Below, piece by piece: positions 43,795-52,688 of a stretch of 55,933 nucleotides of DNA (the first letter of the stretch is position 1; every line of letters begins with the position of its first letter). The stretch is from contig CALDUL010000096.1 in NCBI GenBank assembly GCA_937923575.1, forward strand, positions 1 to 55,933, read 5' to 3'. Position numbers and translations under genes: made by a program. The notes beneath the pieces are model-generated. The model ran no database searches and had not been told where the DNA came from. It saw only the letters and a list, made by a program, of their open reading frames with translations. Source of the DNA: an uncultured Algimonas sp. Lineage in GTDB: Bacteria; Pseudomonadota; Alphaproteobacteria; Caulobacterales; Maricaulaceae.

Positions 43795-45036
43795 CTAGTC
43801 GCAATCGGCGAAGTTCGTCGCGGTACAGGTGGCAGCGAGGCTTTCCGCCTTTTTGCGCTGCCATGACGTCAGCTGACTTTTAAGGATCTCGCTATTGTCT
43901 ATGCCCAGCTGCTCGCCCTGTTCGGCGGCGAGAAGATACCATTTATAGGCCTGCATCGGATTGCGGCGCACACCGGTTCCGTCCTGATACATCGTGCCGA
44001 GATTGTTCTGCGCCGTCGCGTGGCCCAGAACGGCCGCATCGCGGTACCAGCGTACGGCTGCTTTATCGTCCTTCGCCACCCCGTCGCCGAAATCGTAGCT
44101 GACGCCGAGATTATACATGCCGGCCGCATTCCCGTTTTCGGCCGAGAGCCTGTAGAAGCGCACGCCTTCCACCTTGTCCGTCTCCACGCCCTCCCCATTG
44201 TCATAGGCGTAGCCGAGGCTGTTCATCGCGTCCGTGTCGCCCTGATCGGCCGACAGCCGGTACCAGCGCACGGCCTCTGACCAGTCTTTGTCGACGGCGA
44301 TGCCGTGCTGGTAGTTATAGCCGACATTGTATTGCGCCGTGCGGTTGCCGCCCTCGGCCGCCGAGAGATAGAGAGCCATGGCCTCTTCGACATCCTTTTC
44401 GACACCGAGGCCTTCGTCATAATGATAGCCGAGCTGCGCCTGGGCGCGCACATCGCCCTGCTCGGCGGCGGCGCGGTACCATGTCACGGCTTCGGATATT
44501 GCCGCGTCGGTCGCTTCGCCGCGGCTCAGCACATTGGCAAGCGCGCGCTGTGACGGCGCGTGACCCTGTTCGGCGGCGAGCCGGTATTGGCGTGTCGCGG
44601 CGGCGAGATCCGCCTCAATGTAATTGCCGTTTTCCAGCACCAGACCATAGGAATACTGGCCGTAGTCAAAGCCGGCATCGGCCGATCGACGGTACATCTC
44701 CACAGCCGCCGGGCCGTCCTCCTCCACCCCGTCGCCGCCCCACAACACGTCGCCGTAATAGGCCATGGCGCGTGCATTCCCCTGCTCCGCACTGGCGCGG
44801 TAATACCCCGCCGAGCGCACCCGGTCCTGCTCCACCCCGTCGCCATTACGGTAGCGCACACCCAGATCGAGTTGCGCGTCCGCATCTCCGGCCTCGGCTT
44901 TTGCATGCAATGCGTCGATCTCTGCCTGGGCGGGCGCTTCTGACGTCGCGTCAGATGCGGCGTCTTGAGCATGGATCGGGGAGGTCGCCAGCGCGGCGAG
45001 CATGAGAGCAGTGAGAGAGATACGCGTCAGGGTCAT
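43795..45036 (-). CDS. Secreted Sel1-like repeat protein
   Basis: 413 residues. A signal peptide (LTALMLAALATSPIHA) is followed by about nine Sel1 (SLR) repeats of roughly 36 residues, each with the pattern A-x-LG-x2-Y-x-G-GV...A-x2-WY-x-A-A-x-GN/GD. SLR proteins are periplasmic or surface scaffolds for protein interaction. Its partner is unknown. The two Cys at the end (CTATNFADCD) may form a disulfide. Confidence 0.86.
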   Translation of the reverse strand: MTLTRISLTALMLAALATSPIHAQDAASDATSEAPAQAEIDALHAKAEAGDADAQLDLGVRYRNGDGVEQDRVRSAGYYRASAEQGNARAMAYYGDVLWGGDGVEEDGPAAVEMYRRSADAGFDYGQYSYGLVLENGNYIEADLAAATRQYRLAAEQGHAPSQRALANVLSRGEATDAAISEAVTWYRAAAEQGDVRAQAQLGYHYDEGLGVEKDVEEAMALYLSAAEGGNRTAQYNVGYNYQHGIAVDKDWSEAVRWYRLSADQGDTDAMNSLGYAYDNGEGVETDKVEGVRFYRLSAENGNAAGMYNLGVSYDFGDGVAKDDKAAVRWYRDAAVLGHATAQNNLGTMYQDGTGVRRNPMQAYKWYLLAAEQGEQLGIDNSEILKSQLTSWQRKKAESLAATCTATNFADCD

Positions 45037-45165
45037 GCCGATAGGGTCGCGCCGAGATGGCGCAAGTGCAAGCTGGAATTGCGGATAGGCTGTGGAGAGC
45101 GGATCGTGAGAGCGCCGGAAGACTCGGTCAGAGCTTCAGCTTCGATGTTCGAATGTGGGCGCTTC

Positions 45166-45180
45166 GGCTGCTTCGCAGCC
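45166..45180. repeat. GAA-triloop hairpin in Sel1-lptB gap
   Basis: GGCTGC-TTC-GCAGCC; on the other strand the loop is GAA, the same form as the hairpins at 25655-25720. It lies in a 223-base gap that holds no gene. Confidence 0.4.
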
Positions 45181-45214
45181 GTCGATCCGTTCGCTTCGCT
45201 CTCGGCGCTGCGCT

Positions 45215-45257
45215 ATTTTTGGTCCCCCGGACCAAAAATTCCCGGCGAAGCCGGGAA
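45215..45257 (-). terminator. Double hairpin terminator after lptB
   Basis: Read on the minus strand, TTCCCGGC-TTC-GCCGGGAA (45257-45239) is followed by TTTTT, then ATTTTTGGTCC/GGACCAAAAAT (45239-45215) with a 3-base loop. The first is a good intrinsic terminator three bases beyond the lptB stop; the second can act in both directions and would also stop any plus-strand transcript. Confidence 0.8.
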
Positions 45258-45259
45258 CG

Positions 45260-46039
45260 CTACGCGTATTTCTCGCCCAGATAGACCCGGCGCACATCCT
45301 TATTGGCGCGAATTTCATCCGGTGTGCCTTCGAACAGCGCTTCGCCCTGGAACAGGATCGAGGCGCGGTCGACGATGTCGAGCGTTTCGCGCACGCGGTG
45401 ATCGGTGATGAGAATGCCGATGCCGCGCTTTTTGAGGTAGAGGACCAGCTCGGAAATATCGGCGATGGCGATGGGGTCGATGCCGGTAAACGGCTCGTCG
45501 AGCAGGATGAAGCTCGGGCGGCTCGCCAGCGCGCGGGCGATCTCGACGCGGCGGCGCTCACCACCGGACAGGGCGAGCGCGGGGCTCTTTCGGATGTGGC
45601 CGATGTTGAGTTCATCCAGCAGGGCGTCGACATTGTCGTTCCATTTGGATTTGTCGCTCTCCGTCAGCTGCACCACGGCCTTGATGTTTTCCTCGACCGA
45701 CAGCCCGCGGAAGATGCTCTGCTCCTGCGGGAGATAGCCGACGCCCAGACGCGCGCGCTGGTACATCGGCAGGCGGGTAATGTCCTGGCCGTCGAGCGTA
45801 ATGGAACCGCGGTCGGCCTCGATCAGCCCCATGATCATGTAGAAGCTGGTCGTCTTGCCCGCGCCGTTGGGGCCCATCAGCGCAACGACTTCGCCGCGTT
45901 GGACGGTCAGGGTGATATCCTTGACCACGACGCGGCCACGATAGGCCTTGCCGATATTATTGGCGGCGAGACCTGTCGCGGGCGGGGTGATGATCTGGCC
46001 CGTGGCCTGATCCTGCGGAGCGTCGAGAGTGTCGGCCAC
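45260..46039 (-). CDS. lptB: Lipopolysaccharide export ATPase LptB
   Basis: 259 residues from the GTG at 46039, 5 bases after lptA. Motifs: Walker A GPNGAGKT, signature LSGGERRR, Walker B FILLDEPFTGID, and the LptB-type ending. It drives LPS extraction from the inner membrane with LptFG. An N-terminal extension of about 18 residues (DTLDAPQDQATG) precedes the core. Confidence 0.95.
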   Translation of the reverse strand: MADTLDAPQDQATGQIITPPATGLAANNIGKAYRGRVVVKDITLTVQRGEVVALMGPNGAGKTTSFYMIMGLIEADRGSITLDGQDITRLPMYQRARLGVGYLPQEQSIFRGLSVEENIKAVVQLTESDKSKWNDNVDALLDELNIGHIRKSPALALSGGERRRVEIARALASRPSFILLDEPFTGIDPIAIADISELVLYLKKRGIGILITDHRVRETLDIVDRASILFQGEALFEGTPDEIRANKDVRRVYLGEKYA

Positions 46040-46044
46040 GGGGC

Positions 46045-46602
46045 TCAGGATCCCGGAGCGAGGCTGGTGTCGGCGTTTTTGATCAGAATGGCGACGCGGC
46101 GGTCGCGGCCGCATTTGCGGCCCTTGCAATCGGCGATGACCCGCGCGCGTTCTGTTCCCAGATCATAGATCAGGCGGTTGCCGCGCACGACGCTGTCTTC
46201 CTGGACCAGCACGACATTGCCGGTGATCTCGAAGCTGTTGGTGGACTGGGTGTAGACGCCGTTGTCGCCGCGCACATTCTGTTCCGGCGTGATGTAGTAG
46301 AAGTCGCCCGTCGCCACGATGCGGTCGATATCGCCGCCCGCTGCGCCGAGGTTCGGACCCGCCGTCGTACGCCCTCCCGCCTTGGGGTAGATCACCATCC
46401 TGTTGGCGAGGATGCGGACGTCGCCTTGCCTCACATCGACCTGACCGGTCAGGGTAATGACATTGTTTTCGCTGACCACGTCATCTGCGTTCAGCGTGGT
46501 GTCGCCGCTGCCGCCGAGCGAGAGCTGCGCCGCTGCCGGGCTGGAAAACATCAGGGCCACGGCGAAAGCCGAGACCCAGCGTGAGGCTTTGGAGAGCGTC
46601 AT
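46045..46602 (-). CDS. lptA: Periplasmic LPS-bridge protein LptA
   Basis: 185 residues from the ATG at 46602. A signal peptide (FAVALMFSSPAAA) is followed by the OstA/LptA beta-jellyroll with repeated NxxTLTGQVDVRQGD and GVYTQSTNSFEITGNV strands. The C-terminus has CKGRKCGRD, a pair of Cys. It bridges LPS from the inner to the outer membrane. One base separates it from the LptC fusion. Confidence 0.92.
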   Translation of the reverse strand: MTLSKASRWVSAFAVALMFSSPAAAQLSLGGSGDTTLNADDVVSENNVITLTGQVDVRQGDVRILANRMVIYPKAGGRTTAGPNLGAAGGDIDRIVATGDFYYITPEQNVRGDNGVYTQSTNSFEITGNVVLVQEDSVVRGNRLIYDLGTERARVIADCKGRKCGRDRRVAILIKNADTSLAPGS

Positions 46603-46603
46603 A

Positions 46604-47803
46604 TCAATTCCTGCCCTTGATTGTAATGGTCGAGCGCCCGCCCGAGTCGCAGTTCCGGCCGCGGCACTGGCCCGAAAAGCGCAACGTTTCGGTTCTAGTG
46701 TCATAGACCAGTCGATCGGTCGAGACCGTGTTGCCACCCGGTTGGACGACGGTGACATTGCCGGTCACGGTCACGCGGTTCAGGTCGCGCTCATAGACGC
46801 CTTTGTCGCCGCGCACGTCGTTATCTGAAGAGACGTAGCGGAAATTGCCCGTACCGGTGATCCGGTTGACCGCACCGAGGCTCAGCGTGCCGGCCTGCGC
46901 ATTCTCGCTGGAATCGCGCAGGATGATCATATCGTCGGAATAGACCGTCGCGCCGTTCTGCTTGACGACGACGTCGCCAGCCAGATCCGTGCGGCCCTTA
47001 AAATAGCTGGCTTCGCGCGCGACGATGTCGATCGGTCCGTCACCACCAAAGGCGAAGGCGCCGCTGGGCTGCGCCTCGGCCAGATCGAACTCCGGATCGA
47101 GCGACGGATCGGTTTTCTCCACAATGCGTCCGGTCATGCCGTCCTTGAAGACGAAGACGGTGTAATTGTCGTTCACAGCATAGGTCTGCCCCGCGACCGT
47201 GCCGAACTCGCCGACGCAGGTGATCGGCTCGTCGCCGACGATGCGCTTGTCGCGGGTGCGGATGCGCGCGTGGGTCGTCTCGCAGCGCACGCCGTCATCC
47301 GTTTCCAAAACCACCAGATCGGACCCGGCCACATCCTTGGGATCGAGGCGCAGGTCGAGCACTTTCTCGACGTCGTCATATTTGCCGAAGGCGGCGGTCA
47401 CGAAACTGCTCTGCGCGCCCCGGCTGCGGTAGAATTCCAGCACGGGCTGCACGAGAGAGACCTCATTGCGGGAATCGAGCTGGCGGCGGGCCGAGTCCGA
47501 TGTCAACTGGTAAGGTAGTCCGTCCGAGGTGCGCCCGGAATAGCGCGGCCCGATCATGCGCACAGAGGTGTCGGTCTCATCCTTCCAATCGCGCGAAGGA
47601 CCTTGCGCGACGAAATAATAGATCAGCGACACCACGAGCAGTGCGGCCGCCGCGATCAGTGCGCGGCGCAGCCATTGAATGCGGATGGTGTGCGCGCGGG
47701 CCGCCGAGAGCGTCAGTGTGCGTTTGGGCTCCCACAGGCCGAGCGCGTCGGATGCGGCATGGTCGCGGACCGGGAGGTTCGATGTGGAGAGCGTGTCAGC
47801 CAT
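46604..47803 (-). CDS. lptC: LptC with C-terminal LptA-like domain (fusion)
   Basis: 399 residues, twice the normal LptC. Residues about 40-65 are the membrane helix, then an LptC beta-jellyroll to about 220. From about 260 to the end comes a second OstA-type fold: GDGPIDIVAREASYFKGRTDLAG, GVYERDLNRVTVTGNVTVV and SGQCRGRNC. This repeats the strand pattern and Cys pair of the separate LptA. The fusion may extend the periplasmic bridge or tether the first LptA unit to the LptBFGC complex. The ATG at 47803 is preferred over a TTG three codons upstream. Confidence 0.85.
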   Translation of the reverse strand: MADTLSTSNLPVRDHAASDALGLWEPKRTLTLSAARAHTIRIQWLRRALIAAAALLVVSLIYYFVAQGPSRDWKDETDTSVRMIGPRYSGRTSDGLPYQLTSDSARRQLDSRNEVSLVQPVLEFYRSRGAQSSFVTAAFGKYDDVEKVLDLRLDPKDVAGSDLVVLETDDGVRCETTHARIRTRDKRIVGDEPITCVGEFGTVAGQTYAVNDNYTVFVFKDGMTGRIVEKTDPSLDPEFDLAEAQPSGAFAFGGDGPIDIVAREASYFKGRTDLAGDVVVKQNGATVYSDDMIILRDSSENAQAGTLSLGAVNRITGTGNFRYVSSDNDVRGDKGVYERDLNRVTVTGNVTVVQPGGNTVSTDRLVYDTRTETLRFSGQCRGRNCDSGGRSTITIKGRN

Positions 47804-47812
47804 GGTTTGCAA

Positions 47813-48101
47813 GGCGCTATAGGGCGGGCTGGGAGGTTTGGCGAGGGGGCGCGGCCATAGGTGAGGGTTTTGTAAACGTCGGGCGTTTCAATTTTAGTCC
47901 CGGGGACGAAAGATAGCCCGACGCCTGTAGCGAAGCGGACGGCTGTTAGCTCGAAGTGGAGACCGCGTGTCTCTCTTGTGCCGCGTCGGGCGAGAGATTG
48001 TATTCGGGACCTGCGGCCCCGGCCTTGCTGGCGTTGCAAGGACATTTGCTACGGCCCTGAAGGGGGACTTAGACCCCTTACGGGGAAGCAAATGTGTGGA
48101 G
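47813..48101. other. Noncoding gap between lptC and rnd
   Basis: 289 bases. The shared promoter region for lptC should be here, but no clear -10/-35 pair is visible. It contains short inverted repeats and GCGAAGC (47930-47936). I see no gene. Confidence 0.35.
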
Positions 48102-48731
48102 CTACTCCTTCCGCCGCATGCGGTGGCTGAAGATATCGACGTCGTCCCAGCCCATCAGATCCAGACGGCAGCGCGTGTTGAGGAACTCGAAACAGCTCTG
48201 GGCGACCTCCAGTCGGCCTTCGCGGATCAGTCGAGCGGTGAGGATATTGCGCAAAGCGTGCAGGTGCAGCACGTCGGACGCGGCATAGGCTTTCTGCGCG
48301 TCGGACAGCTCGCTCGCCGCCCAGTCGGAGCTTTGCTGCTGCTTGGACAGGTCCACGCCGATCAGCTCGCGCGTGAGGTCTTTCAGACCGTGGCGGTCGG
48401 TATAGGTCCGCACGAGTCCGGAGGCGATCTTGGTGCAGAATATCCCGGCCGTGTCGACGCCCAGATCGCGCTGCATGATGGCGACATCAAACCGCGCGAA
48501 GTGAAAGATCTTCACCACATCGGGGTTGCTGACGAGCGCTTTTAGGTTTGGCGCTTCATAGCTGTCCCTGTCCATCTGCACGATATGCGCATCGCCGTCG
48601 CCGGCAGACAGCTGCACCAGGCAGAGCTTGTCACGCACGAGGCTCAGCCCCTGCGTTTCCGTGTCGATGGCGACGGCCGATCCGAAGTCGAGCCCATCGG
48701 GCAGGTCGTGTTTATGGATGTGAATGGTCAT
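48102..48731 (-). CDS. rnd: Short ribonuclease D
   Basis: 209 residues: only the DEDD-y 3'-5' exonuclease domain, no HRDC domains. Motifs: AIDTETQGL, FHFARFDVA and the YAASDVLHLHAL Tyr/Asp pair. It trims 3' ends of tRNA and other RNAs. Such short forms are usual in alphaproteobacteria, where the gene commonly precedes lptC. Its substrates could include RNAs handled by the repair locus, an inference only. Confidence 0.9.
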   Translation of the reverse strand: MTIHIHKHDLPDGLDFGSAVAIDTETQGLSLVRDKLCLVQLSAGDGDAHIVQMDRDSYEAPNLKALVSNPDVVKIFHFARFDVAIMQRDLGVDTAGIFCTKIASGLVRTYTDRHGLKDLTRELIGVDLSKQQQSSDWAASELSDAQKAYAASDVLHLHALRNILTARLIREGRLEVAQSCFEFLNTRCRLDLMGWDDVDIFSHRMRRKE

Positions 48732-48844
48732 GGCCGCGCGCCTAGCGAAAGGCAGACGCCATGACCAGCGCGTAAGGTCAGCTGAAATGATTGGCTGCCG
48801 TTTTTACGGCGGCGAGATGCACCGCATCGTGTTAGGCAATCCGC

Positions 48845-49924
48845 ATGAGCGAGACCCTCGACCTGCCGACGATCCATGCCGCCTTCGCCGCGCGCGCGCC
48901 AATCGCTGCGTCGCCCACAGGCGGGCCGTTCCTCGCCGTCCGAACCACCGGCGTGTTCTGCCGCATCGGCTGCCCTGCCCGCACGCCCAAACTGGAGAAT
49001 TGCGAGGCCTTTGCGGATGCGTCGTCCGCGCTGGAGGCGGGCTATCGCGCCTGCCAGCGCTGCCACCCCCAGAACGCGACAGAGGGACCTGACAACCGGG
49101 TCATTCGCGCCGTCGTGAGGCTGGTGGAAGCGTCAGAGACGCGCGTGACCGAGGACGATCTGCGGCGCGCCGGAATCGATCCCGACACGGCGCGTCGGCG
49201 GTTTCAGAAACGCCTTGGCATCTCCGCCATGAACTATGTTCGGCTGAGAGCGCTGGCGCGCGCGGCGAAGACCCTCAGCGCGGGCGGCAGCGTGACGGAA
49301 GCGCAACTGGATGCGGATTTCGACAGCCCATCGGGTTTCCGTGCCGCCTATGCGCAAGTGCTGGGCGCGGCGCCGTCCAAGCCTCATCTCGAGCCGCTGA
49401 TGGTCGATTGGTGCGAGACACCGCTGGGGCGGATGATCGTCATTGGTGACGACGCACGGCTCTATCTCATCGAGTTCACGGGTAGCCCGAGCCTGCGCCT
49501 TACCCGGCAATTCGCACGGCTGGCCAAGCTGCACCGCAGACCGCTGCTGCCGGGCACGAGCGAGACGACGCGGCGGGCGGCCGCGCAGGTGGCGGAGTAT
49601 TTCGCCGGAGACCGCCACGACTTTTCGGTCCCGCTGGAGCCGTCCGGCACAGCGTTTCAAAAGACCGTCTGGGCCGCACTGCAGACCATTCCTTACGGCG
49701 ACACCTGGTCCTATGCGCAGCTGGCCGCCGCGATTGGGCGGGACAGCGCACACAGGGCGGTGGCCTCTGCCAATGGCTCAAACGGGCTGGCCCTGCTGAT
49801 CCCGTGCCACCGTGTCATCGCGAGCGGAGGCGGGCTCGGTGGCTATGCGGGCGGGCTCGACCGCAAACGCGCCCTGTTGCAGCTGGAAGGCGCGCCCGGC
49901 TTTGCGGGCGGCACGCTCCTATAG
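48845..49924 (+). CDS. ada: Ada-type bifunctional DNA alkylation repair regulator
   Basis: 359 residues. The N-terminal Zn domain has four Cys in the Ada pattern (FCRIGCPARTP, then CEAF and ACQRCHPQ), where the first accepts a methyl from phosphotriesters. An AraC-like HTH follows (about 95-170), then the MGMT domain with PCHRVI (active Cys about 321) that repairs O6-methylguanine. It induces its own regulon after methylation. It is convergent with terC. Confidence 0.93.
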   Translation: MSETLDLPTIHAAFAARAPIAASPTGGPFLAVRTTGVFCRIGCPARTPKLENCEAFADASSALEAGYRACQRCHPQNATEGPDNRVIRAVVRLVEASETRVTEDDLRRAGIDPDTARRRFQKRLGISAMNYVRLRALARAAKTLSAGGSVTEAQLDADFDSPSGFRAAYAQVLGAAPSKPHLEPLMVDWCETPLGRMIVIGDDARLYLIEFTGSPSLRLTRQFARLAKLHRRPLLPGTSETTRRAAAQVAEYFAGDRHDFSVPLEPSGTAFQKTVWAALQTIPYGDTWSYAQLAAAIGRDSAHRAVASANGSNGLALLIPCHRVIASGGGLGGYAGGLDRKRALLQLEGAPGFAGGTLL

Positions 49925-49944
49925 GACTGAGTGGTTAGTAGGAC

Positions 49945-50934
49945 TTAGTGGCCAGCGCCCTTGCCGCGGAATTCGTCGACGGCGGCAACGCCCGCGATTT
50001 CCGGATTGGCACCCAGTATCTCCGCCTGCTTCTGCGCCCAGAGGCGCTTTTGGTAGCGGTTGGAAATGATGTCGGTCACGACCAGCACGCCGACCACCAG
50101 GTAGAAAGACGACTTGGACATGGCGTCGAGCTGATAGCCAAACAGCTTCAGGTGAGCGAGATGCGCGCCCTCGGTCACCAGCAGCACACCGACGAGGAAG
50201 AGGATAAACAGGCCCAGCACCTGATACATGCGGTTCTTCTTCAGGAAGTTGGTGACGCGGTCGGCCAGCAGAATCATGGCGATGCCCGAAGCGACAATGG
50301 CGATGACCATCAGCGGCACCTGGTAGGTCTTCACCGGTTCGCAGGACACGGCGCCCGCGACGGGGTCAGAAATCAGCGCCTGCTCGCAGGTCTCGGCCGT
50401 TCCCGCGAAGGTCTGTATGACGCCGCCAGCTGCGTTCAGAATATTGGCGGTTTCGACATTGGCGATGGCCATGGCGGAGAGAATGGAATCGAATGAGAAG
50501 ACCAGGTTCATCGCCACGATTAGCGCGATGGCCTTGGCGACGGACCGCGCGCCGGAGCCTTCGGAGTGTTCGATATGGTCCACTTGCAACAGGTGGTGGA
50601 TTTCCTTGATCGCGGTGTAGATGATGAACGCCCCGCCGAGGATCGTCACCAGCGCCTGCAAGGTGAACTCGCCGGAAATGACTGAATTGGAGAAGTCGAA
50701 CAGCGGCTCCGCCAGCACGCCGAACAGGCTCACGATCACGAACAGCAGAACGATCCGCAGCGCCACCGCAATGCCGATGCCCCATTGGCGGACCTTCTTG
50801 GCGGCCACCGGATCGCCGACCTTGTTCGATTCGATAGCGATATAAAGCAGGTTATCGAACCCCAGCACGGCCTGGAGCAGGATGAGCGCCCCCAGTGTAA
50901 AGAGAGATGACAGGGTGAAAAGCTCGGCGAACAT
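49945..50934 (-). CDS. TerC-family membrane protein
   Basis: 329 residues from the ATG at 50934. Nine or so hydrophobic helices with the TerC motifs LGFDNLLYIA and MNLVFSFDSILSA, each with Asp. The family is linked to Mn2+ export and to tellurite resistance or protein metalation at the membrane. No riboswitch of the yybP-ykoY kind is seen in the leader. It stands alone, convergent with ada. Confidence 0.88.
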   Translation of the reverse strand: MFAELFTLSSLFTLGALILLQAVLGFDNLLYIAIESNKVGDPVAAKKVRQWGIGIAVALRIVLLFVIVSLFGVLAEPLFDFSNSVISGEFTLQALVTILGGAFIIYTAIKEIHHLLQVDHIEHSEGSGARSVAKAIALIVAMNLVFSFDSILSAMAIANVETANILNAAGGVIQTFAGTAETCEQALISDPVAGAVSCEPVKTYQVPLMVIAIVASGIAMILLADRVTNFLKKNRMYQVLGLFILFLVGVLLVTEGAHLAHLKLFGYQLDAMSKSSFYLVVGVLVVTDIISNRYQKRLWAQKQAEILGANPEIAGVAAVDEFRGKGAGH

Positions 50935-51134
50935 GGGTAGCCCTTGGTAAGGTGATTTAAGCGGCTTTAGCGGCGTGCTCTGCTGCCTGCAACGGCAAGA
51001 GCGCGCAACTGTGCCAACTGCGAGCAAGCGAGCGCGCGATCTCTCGCCCCGCCATAGAGCCACTTGCGCGCGCCGCTGTCACAGTGCACGGGCTTCACAT
51101 CCCGTTCAGACAGGGTGTGGCAGGAGTACGATTG

Positions 51135-51338
51135 ATGAGAAATTCGAAGGTCTTCGTCGTGGGCGTCGCCGCACTGGTCTCGCCCCTTGTTTCCACCGCC
51201 TGCACCCACAAGGTTCAAGTCGTGGCGCCAGACGAGCCGATCCGCATCGAACTGGCGATCAAGATCGACCAGGAAGTGCGGGTGAGGCTGGACAAGGATG
51301 TCGAAAACCTGATCACGGAAAACCCGGGCCTGTTCTAG
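51135..51338 (+). CDS. ynbE: YnbE-like small lipoprotein
   Basis: 67 residues with a lipobox VSTAC (Cys about 23). The C-terminus VRLDKDVENLITENPGLF fits YnbE. In E. coli, YnbE is the outer-membrane partner of the AsmA-like YdbH in phospholipid transport, with YdbL as chaperone. It is followed 27 bases later by ydbL, but ydbH is not in the window. Confidence 0.8.
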   Translation: MRNSKVFVVGVAALVSPLVSTACTHKVQVVAPDEPIRIELAIKIDQEVRVRLDKDVENLITENPGLF

Positions 51339-51365
51339 GTCCACATACCTTTTAAGGAGGTTGGC

Positions 51366-51740
51366 ATGAAAAGACTGATGATTGCGAGCCTGAGCGCTGC
51401 ATTCCTGCTCGGCGGTGGTGCCGTCGCGCTGCACCACACCGGTGACAATGTCGCCCATGCACGCGCCGATGCCAAATCTACCGTGGATGCCGCCAAGGCC
51501 CGCGGCGAAGTCGGCGAACGTATCGACGGCTATCTCGGCGTTGTGTCCACCGCATCCGCCGACGTGCGCGCGGCTGTCGACGAGATCAACATCGGCCGCA
51601 AGACGGTCTACCGCAACCTTGCCCGCGATCAGAATGTCGAGATCAAGGTCGTCGCCCGGCTGACCGGCGAAAAGCTGGTCGCACAGGCCTCGCGCGGTCA
51701 ATATGTCATGACCGACAGCGGCAGCTGGTCGAAGAAATAG
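51366..51740 (+). CDS. ydbL: YdbL-family (DUF1318) periplasmic protein
   Basis: 124 residues with an N-terminal signal (LMIASLSAAFLLGGGAVA) and a DUF1318 helical body (AKARGEVGERIDGYLGVV, AVDEINIGRKTVYRNLA). A strong AAGGAGG site lies just ahead. It pairs with ynbE; the missing ydbH suggests that the operon is split in this genome. Confidence 0.85.
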   Translation: MKRLMIASLSAAFLLGGGAVALHHTGDNVAHARADAKSTVDAAKARGEVGERIDGYLGVVSTASADVRAAVDEINIGRKTVYRNLARDQNVEIKVVARLTGEKLVAQASRGQYVMTDSGSWSKK

Positions 51741-51764
51741 CGCCCCGCCGCACTCAAGGTTCAG

Positions 51765-51796
51765 AGCCGCTCCGTCGCTGACGGGGCGGCTTTTTT
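51765..51796 (+). terminator. Rho-independent terminator after ydbL
   Basis: AGCCGC and CCGTC pair with GACGG and GCGGCT around a 3-base loop, followed by six T. Ends the ynbE-ydbL unit. Confidence 0.85.
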
Positions 51797-51884
51797 GTTT
51801 CCGGGTCCGCGGACCGTGTCGTCCATCGACGCATCACCCACCCAAACAGTTGCAATGCGACGCCCCGCGCTTAAACGACTTCCC

Positions 51885-52520
51885 ATGAGCACCGCCCCCA
51901 AACTGACACCGTCCACTCTCGCTGCACTGCTATGCGCGCGGATTTGCCATGATCTGGTCAGCCCGGTGGGCGCGCTGGGCACGGCCATCGAAATCCTCGA
52001 CGATGAGAGCAATGCGGACATGCATGATGACGCGCTGGCGCTGATCAAGTCCTCCTCGCGCAAGGCGTCGGCCAAGCTGAAATATCTGCGCATCGCCTTC
52101 GGCGCGGCGGGCTCCGCGCCGGGCGTGCTGGCCACAGCCGAGCTGCAGGGGCTGATCGACGACATGTTCGATGATGCCAAAGCCGATCTCGCCTATGACT
52201 GGGACGGCGAAGGGTTGGAGAAATCCCGCGCGCGGCTGCTGCTGGGTCTGATCATGCTGGCCGTGCAATCGGTTCCGCGCGGCGGCGAAGTGCGGGTCGT
52301 CACCGGCAACGGCGCGCTGAAAGTGGTCGCGACCGGAAAGCGCGCGCGTCTGGACGATAACATCGCCCGCGCCCTGTCGGGCCGCGCGCCCGAAGACGGT
52401 TTCGATGGCCGCACCATCGCGCCGTTCTATGCCGGGATGATGGCGCGAGAGCTGGGCGGCACGACCCGCGCGGACATGGTGGACGAGACCGTCACATTCC
52501 GCGCCGACTTCGACAGCTAG
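51885..52520 (+). CDS. chpT: ChpT-like histidine phosphotransferase
   Basis: 211 residues from the ATG at 51885. The helical DHp-like part has the phospho-His in ICHDLVSPVGALGTAIE (about His22), followed by a degenerate ATP-binding-like domain lacking G boxes. In Caulobacter ChpT passes phosphate from CckA to CtrA and CpdR, controlling the cell cycle. It is followed by an unknown protein, a response regulator and a CheR-like enzyme on the same strand. Confidence 0.85.
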   Translation: MSTAPKLTPSTLAALLCARICHDLVSPVGALGTAIEILDDESNADMHDDALALIKSSSRKASAKLKYLRIAFGAAGSAPGVLATAELQGLIDDMFDDAKADLAYDWDGEGLEKSRARLLLGLIMLAVQSVPRGGEVRVVTGNGALKVVATGKRARLDDNIARALSGRAPEDGFDGRTIAPFYAGMMARELGGTTRADMVDETVTFRADFDS

Positions 52521-52688
52521 TACGGACAGGGGACCTCTGGACAGCGCGCCTGGGAGCGTCAGCTTAGAAAAAACCTTGTTCCCACCGCTCGCGCTTAGCC
52601 GGGCATTAACGGTTATCCGGCCATGGGAAGGAGACGACGGTGGGAGGTCCGCTCCCGCTGCACCCATCTCTGGGTAAACCAACTTCGG

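Noticed and set aside
50935-51134. Mn2+ riboswitch (yybP-ykoY) before terC
   Set aside because: Such leaders are common for terC genes, but the conserved loops are not visible on the minus strand.
52600-52622. CtrA box or DnaA box before the unknown protein
   Set aside because: TTAACGGTTA and TTATCCGG resemble half-sites but spacing and bases do not fit either consensus.
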